The position numbers and the translations under genes were made by a program. This document shows positions 8,378 through 20,033 of a stretch of DNA of 64,000 nucleotides, one piece after another. The notes below the pieces were generated by a model that had not been told where the DNA came from, ran no database searches, and saw only the letters and a program-made list of their open reading frames with translations. Numbering within the stretch: the first letter of the stretch is position 1; every line of letters begins with the position of its first letter. This stretch comes from Stenotrophomonas rhizophila (GTDB lineage Bacteria > Pseudomonadota > Gammaproteobacteria > Xanthomonadales > Xanthomonadaceae), in the NCBI RefSeq assembly GCF_001704155.1, contig NZ_CP016294.1, positions 105,001-169,000 of the forward strand, read 5' to 3'.

Positions 8378-11300
8378 TCAGTCCTCGACCTGCCCGGCCG
8401 CAGTGCGGGTGCGCTCGGGAAGCTTGAGCCGCTTGCCTTCTTCGTCGTACTCGATCAACAGCACGCCGGAGTCGTGGCGGCCGCTGATCTCGACGAAACA
8501 GGCACCGCCGATGAAAGGCTCCAGCGTCATCACCGATTTCAGCGGGGTGGCCACCACCATCTGGAAGCCGAAGTTCTCGAAGATGTTCATCGCCAGGGCG
8601 GTGAACTCGTTGTCGGCCTTGTCGAACGCTTCGTCCAGCACCACGGCGGCGTAGCTGGGCAGCTGGCTGTCGGCGCCGCCGAGCTGGTAGCGCAGCGCCG
8701 CCGCCAGGCAGGTGGTGGCCAACTTCTGGCGCTGGCCACCGGACTTGCCGGCGCCGCTGCGGTAGATCTCGACCTGCTGGCGGGTGGCAGCGTCCAGTTC
8801 CACGCCGATGAACTCCACATGCAGGCGTACGTCGAGCACGTTCTCGCGCCAGCGCTTGTCTTCGCCTTCCTGCGAGCCCAGCCGCTTGACCAGCTCGCGC
8901 AGCACGGCGAACTGGGTCTCGGCGACGTCGCGCTCTTCGGTCTGGTGATGCGACAGCACTTCGCGCAGGTGCTGGTGGAACTCGAGCACTTCCGGCAGGC
9001 GCCGGTCGCTGAGCTCGATGGTCAGCAGGGTGCCGCGGTTGAACGGCACCTGCTCCAGCGATGCATTGACCTCGTCCAGCCGCTGGCCGATCGACTTGCG
9101 CGCTTCGGCGCTGTGCCGCTGCAGGGCCAGCAGGTTGTTCTTGCTCTGGTTCTGCAGCAGGTCGAAGAAGCGCTCCTCGTGCTGCGGCAGGCCATCGCGT
9201 TCCAGCCGCGCCAGGCGCGCCAGGTAATCCTCCGCGGAAGCCACCGAGGCGGTGAAATCACCGGACTCCTCCGGCCACGCCTGCGCGAAGCGGCGGAAGC
9301 AGCCCACCAGCTGGGTCTCGACCCGGTGCACGTCCTGCTGGGACGAGGCCAGGCTTTCGTTGATGCCCTTGCTGATCTCGCGCATGTGCGCTTCCAGCGT
9401 TTCCAGGCTGAGCCCGCCGAGCAGATCCAGGCGCTTCTTGAGCCCGGCTTCCTGGGTGGCGCCCAGCGCCGGCAGCACCAGGGCGCGGCTGCGCTGGCGC
9501 TGGGCATCGAGCTTGTCGCGCTCGCGCGAGAGCTGGATGAGCTCGACCCGGGTGTCTTCGTAGGTGCGCCGTGCCTGCACGATGTCCGCCCGGGCCTGGT
9601 CGATCTGCTGGGCCAGGCGGGCCAGGTCGGTGTTGCCTTCGCGCAGCTCACGCAGTGCCGTTCCGATGTCCTGCAGGCGTTGCAGCGCGGTGGCGACGTC
9701 GACCTCCTCCCACGCCACGTTCACCAGCTGGTGGCAGGCCATCCGACGCTCGTTGTCGAGGTCACGCTGGCCGCGCAGGCGCACGACATCCTCGTCGCAG
9801 GCCGCAATGCGTTGCGCCAGTTCCTGCGCTTCGCGGCGGAACAGCGCCAGCTTTTCCTGGTTGTTGAAGCCCAGCAGCCAGCGACGGCGATCGCCGATCG
9901 CGCTGCGGTCATCCTTCTCGAACCGGTCGCCGGGATGCTTGACCTGGCCTTCGCGCGAAATGCCGCGTTCGACATCGCGCAGCTGCCTGGCATCGACGCA
10001 CTCATAGTCGAAGCGCTTGCCCAGCTCGCGGCGCAGCCATGGCTCGAACACGCTGTCGCGCAGCTCCAGCTTGTGCAGCAGCGAGCGCGCGGACGGCGAG
10101 CGTGCGATCGCGTCGTCGTTGCGGCGGACCCGGTAGTAGGTCAGGCGCATGCCCAGCTGGGTGCGATTCACCCAGGCGTTGATCTCGTTGTAGTGCTTGT
10201 CCTCGACCAGCAGCGACTGTGCAAAGCCGAACAGCACGCGCTCGATCGCACCCTGCCAGGCACTCTGGTCCTCGTGGACCTGGATCAGCTCGCCCACGAA
10301 CGGCAGTGCGGCCTCGGGCACGCCGGTTTCTTCGGACATCCGGCTGCGCAGCTTCTGCAGCGGCGCGGGAATGCTCGAGGGGTTGCGCTCCATGGCCTCC
10401 AGTTCCGCGCGGACATCGGCGAAGCGGCGGGTATCGTCCTGCTTGCCAGCCTGGCGCTCGGAAATGGCGTCATCCAGGGCTGCGGCGGCCTGCTGGCGGT
10501 TGTCGAGTTCGCCCTGCGCGCGCGCAACCAGCGCAGCGAAGGCATGGGCGTCATCGGGAAGTTCGTTCTGCAGCCTGGCGGCGGCCTGGCGGGCCTGCTC
10601 GCGCTTGGACTGGCGGCGGTCCAGTTCGGCCTGGGCCCGGCCCTGTTCGCGTTCGAGTTCCTCGATGCGCTCGCCGCCCTGCTGGCGACGCTGCAGCTCC
10701 AGCTCGGCCAGGTGCTCCTCATGGTTGGCCAGGGCCTGCCGGCGCTGGGTTTCTTCACCCTGCAGCCCGCGGTTGCGCACATCGATTTCCTGCAGCCGCT
10801 TCTCCAGCAGCAGCTGCAGGCGCGACTCGCGGAAACTGTCCAGGCCCAGCTTCAGCGTCTCCTCGTCGGCACGCTGCAGGTTCATCGCCTTCAGTTCGGC
10901 ATGCAGCGCGCGCGCCGGCAGCAGGGTTTCCACCTGCAGGCGGGCGGTGACCACCGACTTGTGCGCGCCATCCAGTTCGGCGAAGTCGCTGACCAGCCGT
11001 TCGGCGGCATCGAAGGTGCGCGGCGTATCCAGCATGAAGTCGCGCAGGAAGACGTTCAGGTCGCCCAGGTTCTTGGCCGACTGCGTCTTGTGCAGCAGGC
11101 GCAGCGCCATTTCATTGTCGATGCCCAGCAGGTGCCGGAAGCGCTCGGCGTAGCCGGTGAAGCTGTCGAAGTGGTGTACATCGCCCAGCCGCTGCTTGAG
11201 CTTGCGCAGGTCCAGGTCAAAGCCGCCCAGGTCCTTGGCGATATCGAACGGACGCTCGGCGATGAGGTAATGCTTGCGGACGTCGGCGGCGGCCGCGCCG

Positions 11301-11749
11301 TTGCCGGCGATCCAGAACAGCCGCACCAGGCTGACCACGCGACCATCGCCGGCGCGGTACTCCAGCACGAGCGCGGTCCAGGTTGCGCCCTTGCGCAGGT
11401 ATTGGGTGGCAATTTCGCCGGTGCCCCGGTCCTGCTGGTCCGCCCATGCGCCACGCACGTAGGAGACCAGGTTGCGGTCGCGGCCGCTGCGTTCGGCTTC
11501 GCGGGCGGCGGCGTTGAAGTCCACGATCGACGGCGGCACCAGCATTGCCGACATGGCATCGAGCAGGGTCGACTTGCCCGAACCGGAACGGCCGACGAAC
11601 AGGAAGCCGCGCTCGGCGATCGGAACTTCGGTCAGGCCGTTGAAGGTGCCCCAGTTGTGCACCTGCAGCCGGCGCATGCGGAACTGCTGCTGGCGCGGGT
11701 CCGGCAGCCCTTCGGTGAACAGGGCAGGAGTGTTCTTGGAGATGGCCAT
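8378..11749 (-). CDS. jetC: JetC/MksB-type SMC-like ATPase
   Basis: A 1123-residue SMC-like protein. Walker A GRSGSGKST is at 53-61. A long glutamine/arginine/glutamate-rich coiled coil fills the middle, with a hinge-like insertion around 430-620. The signature SGGQRQ starts near 1003 and Walker B VVLDEAF is near 1036-1042, with catalytic Glu about 1040. The ATPase head is therefore complete. With the two upstream genes it forms the MukB-like core of a JetABC/MksFEB complex. Such complexes extrude DNA loops and, with JetD, restrict plasmids (Wadjet). It starts 19 bases after jetB ends. No jetD follows; the next gene is the convergent transporter. Confidence 0.9.
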   Translation of the reverse strand: MAISKNTPALFTEGLPDPRQQQFRMRRLQVHNWGTFNGLTEVPIAERGFLFVGRSGSGKSTLLDAMSAMLVPPSIVDFNAAAREAERSGRDRNLVSYVRGAWADQQDRGTGEIATQYLRKGATWTALVLEYRAGDGRVVSLVRLFWIAGNGAAAADVRKHYLIAERPFDIAKDLGGFDLDLRKLKQRLGDVHHFDSFTGYAERFRHLLGIDNEMALRLLHKTQSAKNLGDLNVFLRDFMLDTPRTFDAAERLVSDFAELDGAHKSVVTARLQVETLLPARALHAELKAMNLQRADEETLKLGLDSFRESRLQLLLEKRLQEIDVRNRGLQGEETQRRQALANHEEHLAELELQRRQQGGERIEELEREQGRAQAELDRRQSKREQARQAAARLQNELPDDAHAFAALVARAQGELDNRQQAAAALDDAISERQAGKQDDTRRFADVRAELEAMERNPSSIPAPLQKLRSRMSEETGVPEAALPFVGELIQVHEDQSAWQGAIERVLFGFAQSLLVEDKHYNEINAWVNRTQLGMRLTYYRVRRNDDAIARSPSARSLLHKLELRDSVFEPWLRRELGKRFDYECVDARQLRDVERGISREGQVKHPGDRFEKDDRSAIGDRRRWLLGFNNQEKLALFRREAQELAQRIAACDEDVVRLRGQRDLDNERRMACHQLVNVAWEEVDVATALQRLQDIGTALRELREGNTDLARLAQQIDQARADIVQARRTYEDTRVELIQLSRERDKLDAQRQRSRALVLPALGATQEAGLKKRLDLLGGLSLETLEAHMREISKGINESLASSQQDVHRVETQLVGCFRRFAQAWPEESGDFTASVASAEDYLARLARLERDGLPQHEERFFDLLQNQSKNNLLALQRHSAEARKSIGQRLDEVNASLEQVPFNRGTLLTIELSDRRLPEVLEFHQHLREVLSHHQTEERDVAETQFAVLRELVKRLGSQEGEDKRWRENVLDVRLHVEFIGVELDAATRQQVEIYRSGAGKSGGQRQKLATTCLAAALRYQLGGADSQLPSYAAVVLDEAFDKADNEFTALAMNIFENFGFQMVVATPLKSVMTLEPFIGGACFVEISGRHDSGVLLIEYDEEGKRLKLPERTRTAAGQVED

Positions 11750-11768
11750 GCGTTATCGGTCGTTCCGT

Positions 11769-13998
<2,230 letters not shown>

Positions 13999-14020
13999 TC
14001 ATGCCGGGCGCGCGGCGTAC

Positions 14021-14623
14021 TCAGCGCTTGCCGCCCACTTCGATGAAGCGCAGGAACTCGGCCCGGGTGCGGGCGTCTTCACGGAAGCTGCCCAGCATCT
14101 TGGAGGTGACCATGCTCACGCCGCGCTTGTGGATGCCGCGGGTGGTCATGCACTCGTGCGCACCTTCCACCACCACGCCCACGCCGATCGGCTGCAGCAC
14201 GTCCTGGATGCACTGGGCGATCTGCGCGGTCATCTTCTCCTGGACCTGGAAGCGGCGGGCATAGGCCTCCACCACGCGGGCCAGCTTGCTGATGCCCACC
14301 ACCTTGCCGGCCGGCAGGTAGCCGACGTGCACGCGGCCGATGATCGGCGCCATGTGGTGTTCGCAGTGGCTTTCGTACTCGATGTCGCGCAGCACGATCA
14401 GTTCGTCGTAGCCGGCAACCTCTTCGAAGGTCCGTTCCATGTAGGCGCGCGGGTCGTCGCGGTAGCCGCTGAACCAGTCGCCATAGGCTTCGGCGACGCG
14501 CCGCGGGGTGTCCAGCAGCCCTTCACGGGTGGGATCTTCACCGGCCCAGCGCAGCAGGGTGCGCACGGCCGATTCGGCCTCGTCCTGGGTCACCGGGGTC
14601 ACGTCGTTGTCTTGTTTGCTCAT
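14021..14623 (-). CDS. folE: GTP cyclohydrolase I
   Basis: A 200-residue enzyme that converts GTP to 7,8-dihydroneopterin triphosphate, the entry to folate and pterin synthesis. Zinc and active-site motifs are present: [10 protein letters not shown] near residue 87 and [14 protein letters not shown] near 157. The start MSKQDND is preferred to an ATG ten codons upstream; homologs begin close to here. It is divergent from marR across a 129-base gap. Between folE and jetA (13927-14020) only a GC-rich hairpin without a T-run is visible. Confidence 0.95.
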   Translation of the reverse strand: MSKQDNDVTPVTQDEAESAVRTLLRWAGEDPTREGLLDTPRRVAEAYGDWFSGYRDDPRAYMERTFEEVAGYDELIVLRDIEYESHCEHHMAPIIGRVHVGYLPAGKVVGISKLARVVEAYARRFQVQEKMTAQIAQCIQDVLQPIGVGVVVEGAHECMTTRGIHKRGVSMVTSKMLGSFREDARTRAEFLRFIEVGGKR

Positions 14624-14715
14624 TACATACAGCACCCGAAGGGGGGCGAGCATCGTACCCGACAGAGCCCCCGGGCGTCCCCCGGCCGTTGGGCTGCGGT
14701 TGGGTCGGGGGTATT

Positions 14716-14744
14716 GATAGGAATGAAATTAGTAGTATCCTATC
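14716..14744. promoter_or_regulatory. Inverted repeat, probable MarR operator
   Basis: GATAGGA at 14716-14722 and TCCTATC at 14738-14744 are perfect 7-bp arms separated by 15 bases, just upstream of the marR start in an otherwise GC-rich stretch that turns AT-rich. The position suggests autoregulation of marR and the downstream pump operon. The repeat is seen directly; the binding protein is inferred. Confidence 0.6.
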
Positions 14745-14752
14745 TATCTGCC

Positions 14753-15208
14753 ATGAAACGCTCCCTTGACGAACGCACCCAGCTGCAGATGCAGCTCAGC
14801 TCCGGCCTGCTCCACTCAGGGCGGCAATGGCAGCGCCTGGCCGACCAGGCGTTGGGCAGCTATGGCATTTCCGCCGCCTGCACCATGCCGCTGCTGATGA
14901 TCGGCCGCGCCGGCGGTGGTATCCGCCAGGTCACCCTGGCCCAACAGCTGGGCATGGAAGGCCCCTCGCTGGTGCGCCTGCTGGACAAGCTGTCGGCCAG
15001 CGAACTGGTGCGCCGCGAAAGCGATGCCAGCGACCGCCGGGCCAACCTGCTGTGGCTGACCGACAAGGGCGAGGCGCTGGTAAGTGCGCTGGAGAGCCAG
15101 CTGATCGGCCTGCGCCAGGACGTGTTCGGCGAGCTGACCACCGAGGAACTGCGCACCGTGCTGAAGCTGTGGAAGCTGCTGGCCGAGGCGTCCGACCGCG
15201 TGACGTAA
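14753..15208 (+). CDS. MarR-family transcriptional regulator of the adjacent efflux operon
   Basis: A 151-residue winged-helix regulator. The DNA-binding core reads QVTLAQQLGMEGPSLVRLLDKL followed by the wing RRESDASDRRANLLWLTDKG, typical of MarR. It is first in an operon with the aaeX-like, HlyD, outer-membrane and FUSC genes, so it likely represses them and is released by an aromatic ligand. The start at 14753 was chosen because the alternative ATG at 14723 lies inside the inverted repeat; no strong ribosome-binding site is visible at either. Confidence 0.9.
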   Translation: MKRSLDERTQLQMQLSSGLLHSGRQWQRLADQALGSYGISAACTMPLLMIGRAGGGIRQVTLAQQLGMEGPSLVRLLDKLSASELVRRESDASDRRANLLWLTDKGEALVSALESQLIGLRQDVFGELTTEELRTVLKLWKLLAEASDRVT

Positions 15209-15292
15209 GCCGCTGCCCTGCCCCACCTCCCGGTGTTGTCCTGCGACGCCGTGGTGTTCCCCTTTCCGCTTTCCTGCGAACTTCCTGCCCCG

Positions 15293-15502
15293 ATGTACGG
15301 TGAATTCAGTCTCTATGGTGTGTTCGTCCCGACCCTGCTCGGGCTGATGCTGCTGGCCTACCTGCTCAAGAGCGGGCTGCGCCTGGTCCTGCAGCGCACC
15401 GGCGCCTATCGCCACATCTGGCACCCCGCCCTGTTCAACCTGGCCGTGTACGTGATCGTGCTCGGCGGGTTGTTTTCCCTGATGCGTTGGATGCAATCGT
15501 GA
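15293..15502 (+). CDS. AaeX-like small membrane protein (DUF1656)
   Basis: A 69-residue protein with two membrane segments (about residues 8-27 and 43-63), matching the DUF1656/AaeX family found next to aromatic-acid efflux pumps. The start is ATG at 15293 (MYGEFSLYGVFVP). Its stop overlaps the GTG start of the next gene (GTGA). Its exact role in the pump is not known. Confidence 0.88.
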   Translation: MYGEFSLYGVFVPTLLGLMLLAYLLKSGLRLVLQRTGAYRHIWHPALFNLAVYVIVLGGLFSLMRWMQS

Positions 15503-16413
15503 ACAAGATCCTCAAGCACACCTTCCCGGTCGTCCTGACCGTGGTTGCCGTCTTTGCCGCCCTGCTGGTGCTGCGCCACCTGTGGTCGTACTACATGGAC
15601 GAGCCGTGGACCCGCGATGCGCACGTCAGCGCGGACGTGGTCCAGGTCGCGCCGGACGTGTCCGGGCTGGTGGAAGCGGTGAAGGTGGCCGACAACCAGC
15701 CGGTGGAGCGCGGCGAGGTCCTGTTCGTGGTGGACCGGGCGCGTTACCAGATCGCGCTGGAACAGGCCCAGGCCACGCTGGGCGAACGCCGCGCCACGCT
15801 GGAGCAGCTGCGGCGCGAGATCGCCCGCGACCGCAGCCTGCAGGACCTGGTGGCCGCCGAGGACGCCGAAGTGCGCCGCGCCAAGCTGCAGGCCGCGCAG
15901 GCGTCCACCGCCACCGCGCAGGCCGCGGTGGACCTGGCCAAGCTCAACCTGGCCCGCACCGAGGTGCGCAGCCCCAGCGATGGCCACGTCAACGACCGCA
16001 CCGTCCGCGCCGGCGACTACGTCACCGCGGGCCGCCCGGTGATGGCGGTACTGGATACCGGCTCGTTCCGGGTGGATGGCTACTTCGAGGAAACCCGCCT
16101 GCGCGGCGTGCATGCCGGGCAGAAGGTCGACATCCGCCTGATGGGCGAGGCGCAGCCGCTGCAGGGCCACGTGCAGAGCATCGCCGCCGGCATCGAGGAT
16201 CGTTACCGCAGCGAAGGCTCCAGCCTGCTGCCGAACGTGACCCCGGCGTTCGACTGGGTGCGGCTGGCCCAGCGCATCCCGGTGCGCATCCACATCGACA
16301 CCATTCCCACCGGCGTGAACCTGATCGCCGGGCGCACCGCCACGGTCACCATCGAGCCGGACGCCGCCACTCCCACCCCCACGCCGGCGCAACCGGCACG
16401 GGCGGCCCTGTGA
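15499..16413 (+). CDS. HlyD/EmrA-type periplasmic adaptor of aromatic-acid efflux pump
   Basis: A 304-residue membrane fusion protein. It has one N-terminal membrane anchor (about residues 8-28), a biotinyl-lipoyl-like half-motif (VAPDVSGLVEAVKVADNQPVERG), a coiled-coil hairpin (EQAQATLGERRATLEQLRREIA), and the second lipoyl half (VRSPSDGHVNDRTVRAGDYV). It links the FUSC inner-membrane pump to the outer-membrane channel, as AaeA/FusE-type adaptors do. GTG at 15499 overlaps the preceding stop and is preferred to the TTG at 15487. The C-terminus is proline/threonine-rich. Confidence 0.9.
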   Translation: MNKILKHTFPVVLTVVAVFAALLVLRHLWSYYMDEPWTRDAHVSADVVQVAPDVSGLVEAVKVADNQPVERGEVLFVVDRARYQIALEQAQATLGERRATLEQLRREIARDRSLQDLVAAEDAEVRRAKLQAAQASTATAQAAVDLAKLNLARTEVRSPSDGHVNDRTVRAGDYVTAGRPVMAVLDTGSFRVDGYFEETRLRGVHAGQKVDIRLMGEAQPLQGHVQSIAAGIEDRYRSEGSSLLPNVTPAFDWVRLAQRIPVRIHIDTIPTGVNLIAGRTATVTIEPDAATPTPTPAQPARAAL

Positions 16414-17969
16414 ACCGCCCGACCCTGCACCGCATCGCCTTCGCCCTGGCGCTGACCAGCAGCCTGGCCGCATGCCGCACGGTCGGCCCGGATTACGCGG
16501 TACCGGCCGGTTCGGCTTTCCAGCACCCTGAGGCCAACGCGGCGTTCATCGACACCGCCAACCCGCAGGTGGCACCAGGCGCCGAGCTGCCGGCACGCTG
16601 GTGGGAGCTGTACCAGGACGCCACGCTAAATGGACTGGTGGAACAGGCGCTGCGCGACAACGTGGAACTGAAGGTGGCCGATGCCAACCTGCGCCGCGCC
16701 GCCGCCGTGTACGAGCAGGCGCTGGATGCCGGTGGTTTCGAATACGACGCCGAGGCCGGGGTGAGCCGCGCGCAACTCTCGGCCGAATCGTTCCTGCTCG
16801 AGCACGAGCTGCCGCCGATCAACCTGGCCGACGGCAAGTTCGCGGTGTCCTACCAGTTCGACCTGTTCGGCAAGCTCAAGCGCGCCTCCGAAGCCGCGCG
16901 GGCCGATGAGCAGTCGGTGGCCGCGGCGATGGACCTGGCACGGGTCTCGCTGGTGGCCCAGGTCGCCGGCAGCTACGTGGAGATCTGCCACGCCAACCAC
17001 GAACTGCACGTGGCCGAACACTCCCTGCAGCTGCAGCAGCGCAGCCGCGAGGTGACCCAGCGGCTGATCAGCGCCGGGCGCGGCACGCCGCCGGAACTGG
17101 CCCGCGCCAACGCGCAGGTGGCGATGCTGGAAGCCGCACTGCCGCCGCTGCAGGCGCAGCGCCAGGCCTCCGAATACCAGCTGGCCGCCCTGCTCGGCCG
17201 CACCCCGGGCCAGCTGCCCGAGGGCGTGGACGCGTGCGACCACGCCCCGACCCTGGCCCAGCCGCTGCCGGTGGGCGATGGCCGCGCGCTGCTGCAGCGC
17301 CGCCCCGACATCCGCCAGGCCGAACGCAAGCTGGCTGCGGCCACCGCGCGGATCGGCGTGGCCACCGCCGAGCTGTACCCGGACATCCGCCTGGGCGCGT
17401 CGCTTGGCGCGGCCGGCCTGCTTGCTGATTTCGGCGAACCGCTGACCCAGCAGTGGTCGTTCGGCCCGCTGATCTCGTGGACGCTGCCGTCCTCGGGCAC
17501 CCACGCGCGCATCCACGCCACCGAAGCCGGGGCCGATGCGGCGCTGGCCGAGTTCGACCACAGCGTGCTGCAGGCGCTGCGCGAAACCCAGACCGCACTG
17601 AGCCGCTACGCACACGACCTGCAGCGCCTGCAGTCGCTGCAGCAGGCGCAGGCCCAGGCCGCGCTGGCCGCCGAGCAGAACCGTCGGCTGTACCAGGGCG
17701 GGCGCACCCCGTACCTGTCCAGCCTGGACGCCGACCGCACCCTGGTGTCGGCCGATGCCACGCTCGCGCAGCAGCAGGCGCAGGTCTCGCGCGACCAGAT
17801 CCAGCTGTTCCTGGTCCTAGGCGGCGGCTGGAACGCCAACGCCGCACCGACAACGTCAACGCCGACAGGCGCACAGACGGTGACGTCAACGCCGACAGGC
17901 GCACAGACGGTAGTGCCGACTGTTAGTCGGCAAGCTGCCAGTCGGCACGCCACAACCCAGCAGCACTAA
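16410..17969 (+). CDS. Outer-membrane efflux lipoprotein (TolC/OprM family)
   Basis: A 519-residue RND-type outer-membrane factor. The signal peptide ends in LAAC with lipidated Cys22. Two OEP repeats cover about 65-275 and 290-470, with the NVELKVADANLRRA stretch after the first helix and RRPDIRQAERKLAAATARIGVATAELYPDI at the start of the second. It starts at GTG 16410, overlapping the adaptor stop (GTGA). The last 35 or so residues are unusual: a 10-residue unit (TSTPTGAQTV) occurs twice, followed by a tail encoded by a palindromic GTAG repeat. This tail lies beyond the normal family end. Confidence 0.9.
   Translation: MNRPTLHRIAFALALTSSLAACRTVGPDYAVPAGSAFQHPEANAAFIDTANPQVAPGAELPARWWELYQDATLNGLVEQALRDNVELKVADANLRRAAAVYEQALDAGGFEYDAEAGVSRAQLSAESFLLEHELPPINLADGKFAVSYQFDLFGKLKRASEAARADEQSVAAAMDLARVSLVAQVAGSYVEICHANHELHVAEHSLQLQQRSREVTQRLISAGRGTPPELARANAQVAMLEAALPPLQAQRQASEYQLAALLGRTPGQLPEGVDACDHAPTLAQPLPVGDGRALLQRRPDIRQAERKLAAATARIGVATAELYPDIRLGASLGAAGLLADFGEPLTQQWSFGPLISWTLPSSGTHARIHATEAGADAALAEFDHSVLQALRETQTALSRYAHDLQRLQSLQQAQAQAALAAEQNRRLYQGGRTPYLSSLDADRTLVSADATLAQQQAQVSRDQIQLFLVLGGGWNANAAPTTSTPTGAQTVTSTPTGAQTVVPTVSRQAASRHATTQQH
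17853..17912 (+). repeat. 30-bp tandem repeat, two copies, in the OMF gene
   Basis: Two adjacent 30-bp units (17853-17882 and 17883-17912, 29 bases identical) begin ACGTCAACGCCGACAGGCGC and encode TSTPTGAQTV twice near the C-terminus of the outer-membrane factor. Perfect identity suggests recent slippage, and the copy number may vary between strains. Confidence 0.85.
17910..17951 (+). repeat. SMAG-like palindromic repeat inside the OMF coding end
   Basis: Starts with GTAG and contains the inverted arms TGCCGACT and AGTCGGCA, with a further partial copy, matching the GTAG-headed REP-like palindromes of Stenotrophomonas (SMAG). Here it is translated as the last residues of the outer-membrane protein, VVPTVSRQAASRHA. 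Confidence 0.75.
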
Positions 17970-17973
17970 CCCA

Positions 17974-19998
17974 ATGCTCCTGCTCGACCGCCAAGCCTGG
18001 CTGTTCTCGGTAAAGACCTTCCTGGCCGCCCTCGCCGCGCTCTACATCGGCCTGGCCGGCAACCTCTCGCGCCCGTACTGGGCGATGGCCACCGTCTACA
18101 TCGTCACCCAGCCGATGCTGGGTCCGACCCGGGCCAAGGGCGTCTACCGCATCGTCGGCACGCTCATTGCCGGCGCGGCCACGCTGTGGATGCTGCCGCA
18201 CCTGGTGGAAACGCCGCTGCTGCTGAGCGCGGCGATGTCGCTGTGGCTGTCGGCGTGCCTGTTCATCGCCCTGCTCAACCGCGGCCCGCGCGGCTATGCG
18301 TTCCTGCTGGCCGGTTACACCACCGCGTTCATCGGCTTCCCGGCGGTGACATCGCCGGACACCATCTTCGACACCGTGGTGGCGCGCAGCGAGGAAATCA
18401 TCCTGGGCACGGTGGTGGCGGTGCTGTTCGCCTCGCTGTTCTTCCCGACCTCGGCGCGGCCGATGCTGCGCGCGCGGATCGGCAACTGGATGGACGATGC
18501 CGCGCAATGGTGCCGGCAGATCCTGCTGCGCGGCCAGGCCCATGGCCCGCGCAACCGGCTGGCCGCCGACCTGGTGCAGTTCGAGGCGCTGATCGAGTTC
18601 CTGCGCCGCGATGACCCGCGCCATGCAGGCGCAGCGGTGTCCATGGAGCGCCTGCGCGAACGCATGTTGCTGATGCTGCCGGTGCTGTCGTCCATCGCCG
18701 ACCGGCTGGGCGCGCTGCGCGCCGGCGGCCGCCCGCTGCCGCCGGGGCTGGAGCCGCTGGTGAACGACATCGCGCACTGGCTGGAACAGCCGGGCCGCTC
18801 CAGCGCCAGCGAGTACGCCGCGCTGCGCGCTCGCATCCTGGCGCTGAAGCCGGCGGTGGATGGCGAGCTGGACCACCTGCTGCTGGTCACCCTGCTGCTC
18901 CGGCTGGAGGAGCTGGTGGACCTGTGGCAGGACTGCGCCACGCTGCACCAGGCCATCGAGAACGGGACCGCGCCGCTCGACGTCGCCCACTACAGGATCA
19001 ACGCCAAGCGCCTGGGCGCCAGCCGCCACGTGGATTACGGCATGGCGCTGTTCTCGGCCGCCAGTGCCGGCGTGGCGCTGATGACCTACTGCGCGCTGTG
19101 GATCGGGCTGGGCTGGGAAGGCGGTGGCAACGGCGCGATGATGGCCGCGGTGGCCGCCGCGTTCTTCGCCGCGCAGGACGACCCGGCGCCGAGCATGCTG
19201 CAGTTCCTGCTGTGGGCGATCGTGGCCAGCCTGGTGGCGGCGGTGTACCTGTTCGGCGTATTCCCGGCGGTGCACGACTTCGGCAGCCTGGCGCTGGTGC
19301 TGGCGGTGATCTTCCTGCCCTTGGGGCTGCTGCTGCACCGGCCCAAGACCGCGCTGATCGGGCTGCCGTTGACGGTCAACCTGGTGGCGCTGCTCAACGT
19401 GCAGAACACCTACAGCGCCAACATCCAGAGCTTCATCAATTCGTCGGTGGCGATGTTCATCGGCATCGGCTTTGCGGTGGTGATGACCCGGCTGTTCCGC
19501 TCGGTCGGCGCTGAATGGACCGCCCGCCGCCTGGTGCGCCAGGGCTGGACCACGCTGGCCGAAGCGGCCGAAGGCCGTGGCCAGCAGGACCGCCAGCAGT
19601 TCGCCGCGCGCATGCTGGACCTGCTGGGCCTGCTCGCCCCGCGCCTGGCGGCCACCCCCGAAGGCAGCGACATCGCCTCGGTGGACATGCTCACCGAGGC
19701 CCGCATCGGCCTGAACATCCTGCAGCTGCGCCGGGCACGGCATGGGCTGCCGGCGGCGAGCATGCAGGCGATCGAGGCGATCCTGGACGACGTGGCCGCG
19801 CATTACCGCGCCCAGGTGGCGCTGCGCCGGCCACAGCCCGCGCCGCCCGCGCTGCAGGCCAAGCTGGAGACCTCGCTGAAGCGGGTGCAGACGGTGGAGG
19901 CCGGCAAGGCGCGTGATGAAGCGCTGATGGGCGTTCTGGGGCTGCGCTATGCGCTGTTCCCGGAGCAGCCGGCGGTCACACAGGGGGGAGTATCCTGA
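17974..19998 (+). CDS. FUSC/AaeB-type aromatic-acid efflux inner-membrane protein
   Basis: A 674-residue FUSC-domain protein with two blocks of membrane helices (about 15-160 and 350-510) around a cytoplasmic region, the AaeB/FusC layout. The N-terminal motif KTFLAALAALYIGLAGNLSRPYWAM and the following VYIVTQPMLG are family hallmarks. It is the last gene of marR-aaeX-HlyD-OMF-FUSC and starts four bases after the OMF stop. Such pumps export hydroxybenzoates, fusaric acid and similar compounds; the substrate here is inferred only by family. Confidence 0.9.
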   Translation: MLLLDRQAWLFSVKTFLAALAALYIGLAGNLSRPYWAMATVYIVTQPMLGPTRAKGVYRIVGTLIAGAATLWMLPHLVETPLLLSAAMSLWLSACLFIALLNRGPRGYAFLLAGYTTAFIGFPAVTSPDTIFDTVVARSEEIILGTVVAVLFASLFFPTSARPMLRARIGNWMDDAAQWCRQILLRGQAHGPRNRLAADLVQFEALIEFLRRDDPRHAGAAVSMERLRERMLLMLPVLSSIADRLGALRAGGRPLPPGLEPLVNDIAHWLEQPGRSSASEYAALRARILALKPAVDGELDHLLLVTLLLRLEELVDLWQDCATLHQAIENGTAPLDVAHYRINAKRLGASRHVDYGMALFSAASAGVALMTYCALWIGLGWEGGGNGAMMAAVAAAFFAAQDDPAPSMLQFLLWAIVASLVAAVYLFGVFPAVHDFGSLALVLAVIFLPLGLLLHRPKTALIGLPLTVNLVALLNVQNTYSANIQSFINSSVAMFIGIGFAVVMTRLFRSVGAEWTARRLVRQGWTTLAEAAEGRGQQDRQQFAARMLDLLGLLAPRLAATPEGSDIASVDMLTEARIGLNILQLRRARHGLPAASMQAIEAILDDVAAHYRAQVALRRPQPAPPALQAKLETSLKRVQTVEAGKARDEALMGVLGLRYALFPEQPAVTQGGVS

Positions 19999-20033
19999 CG
20001 CCCTGCATTCCTGCATGGAACAAGGTAATCCCA

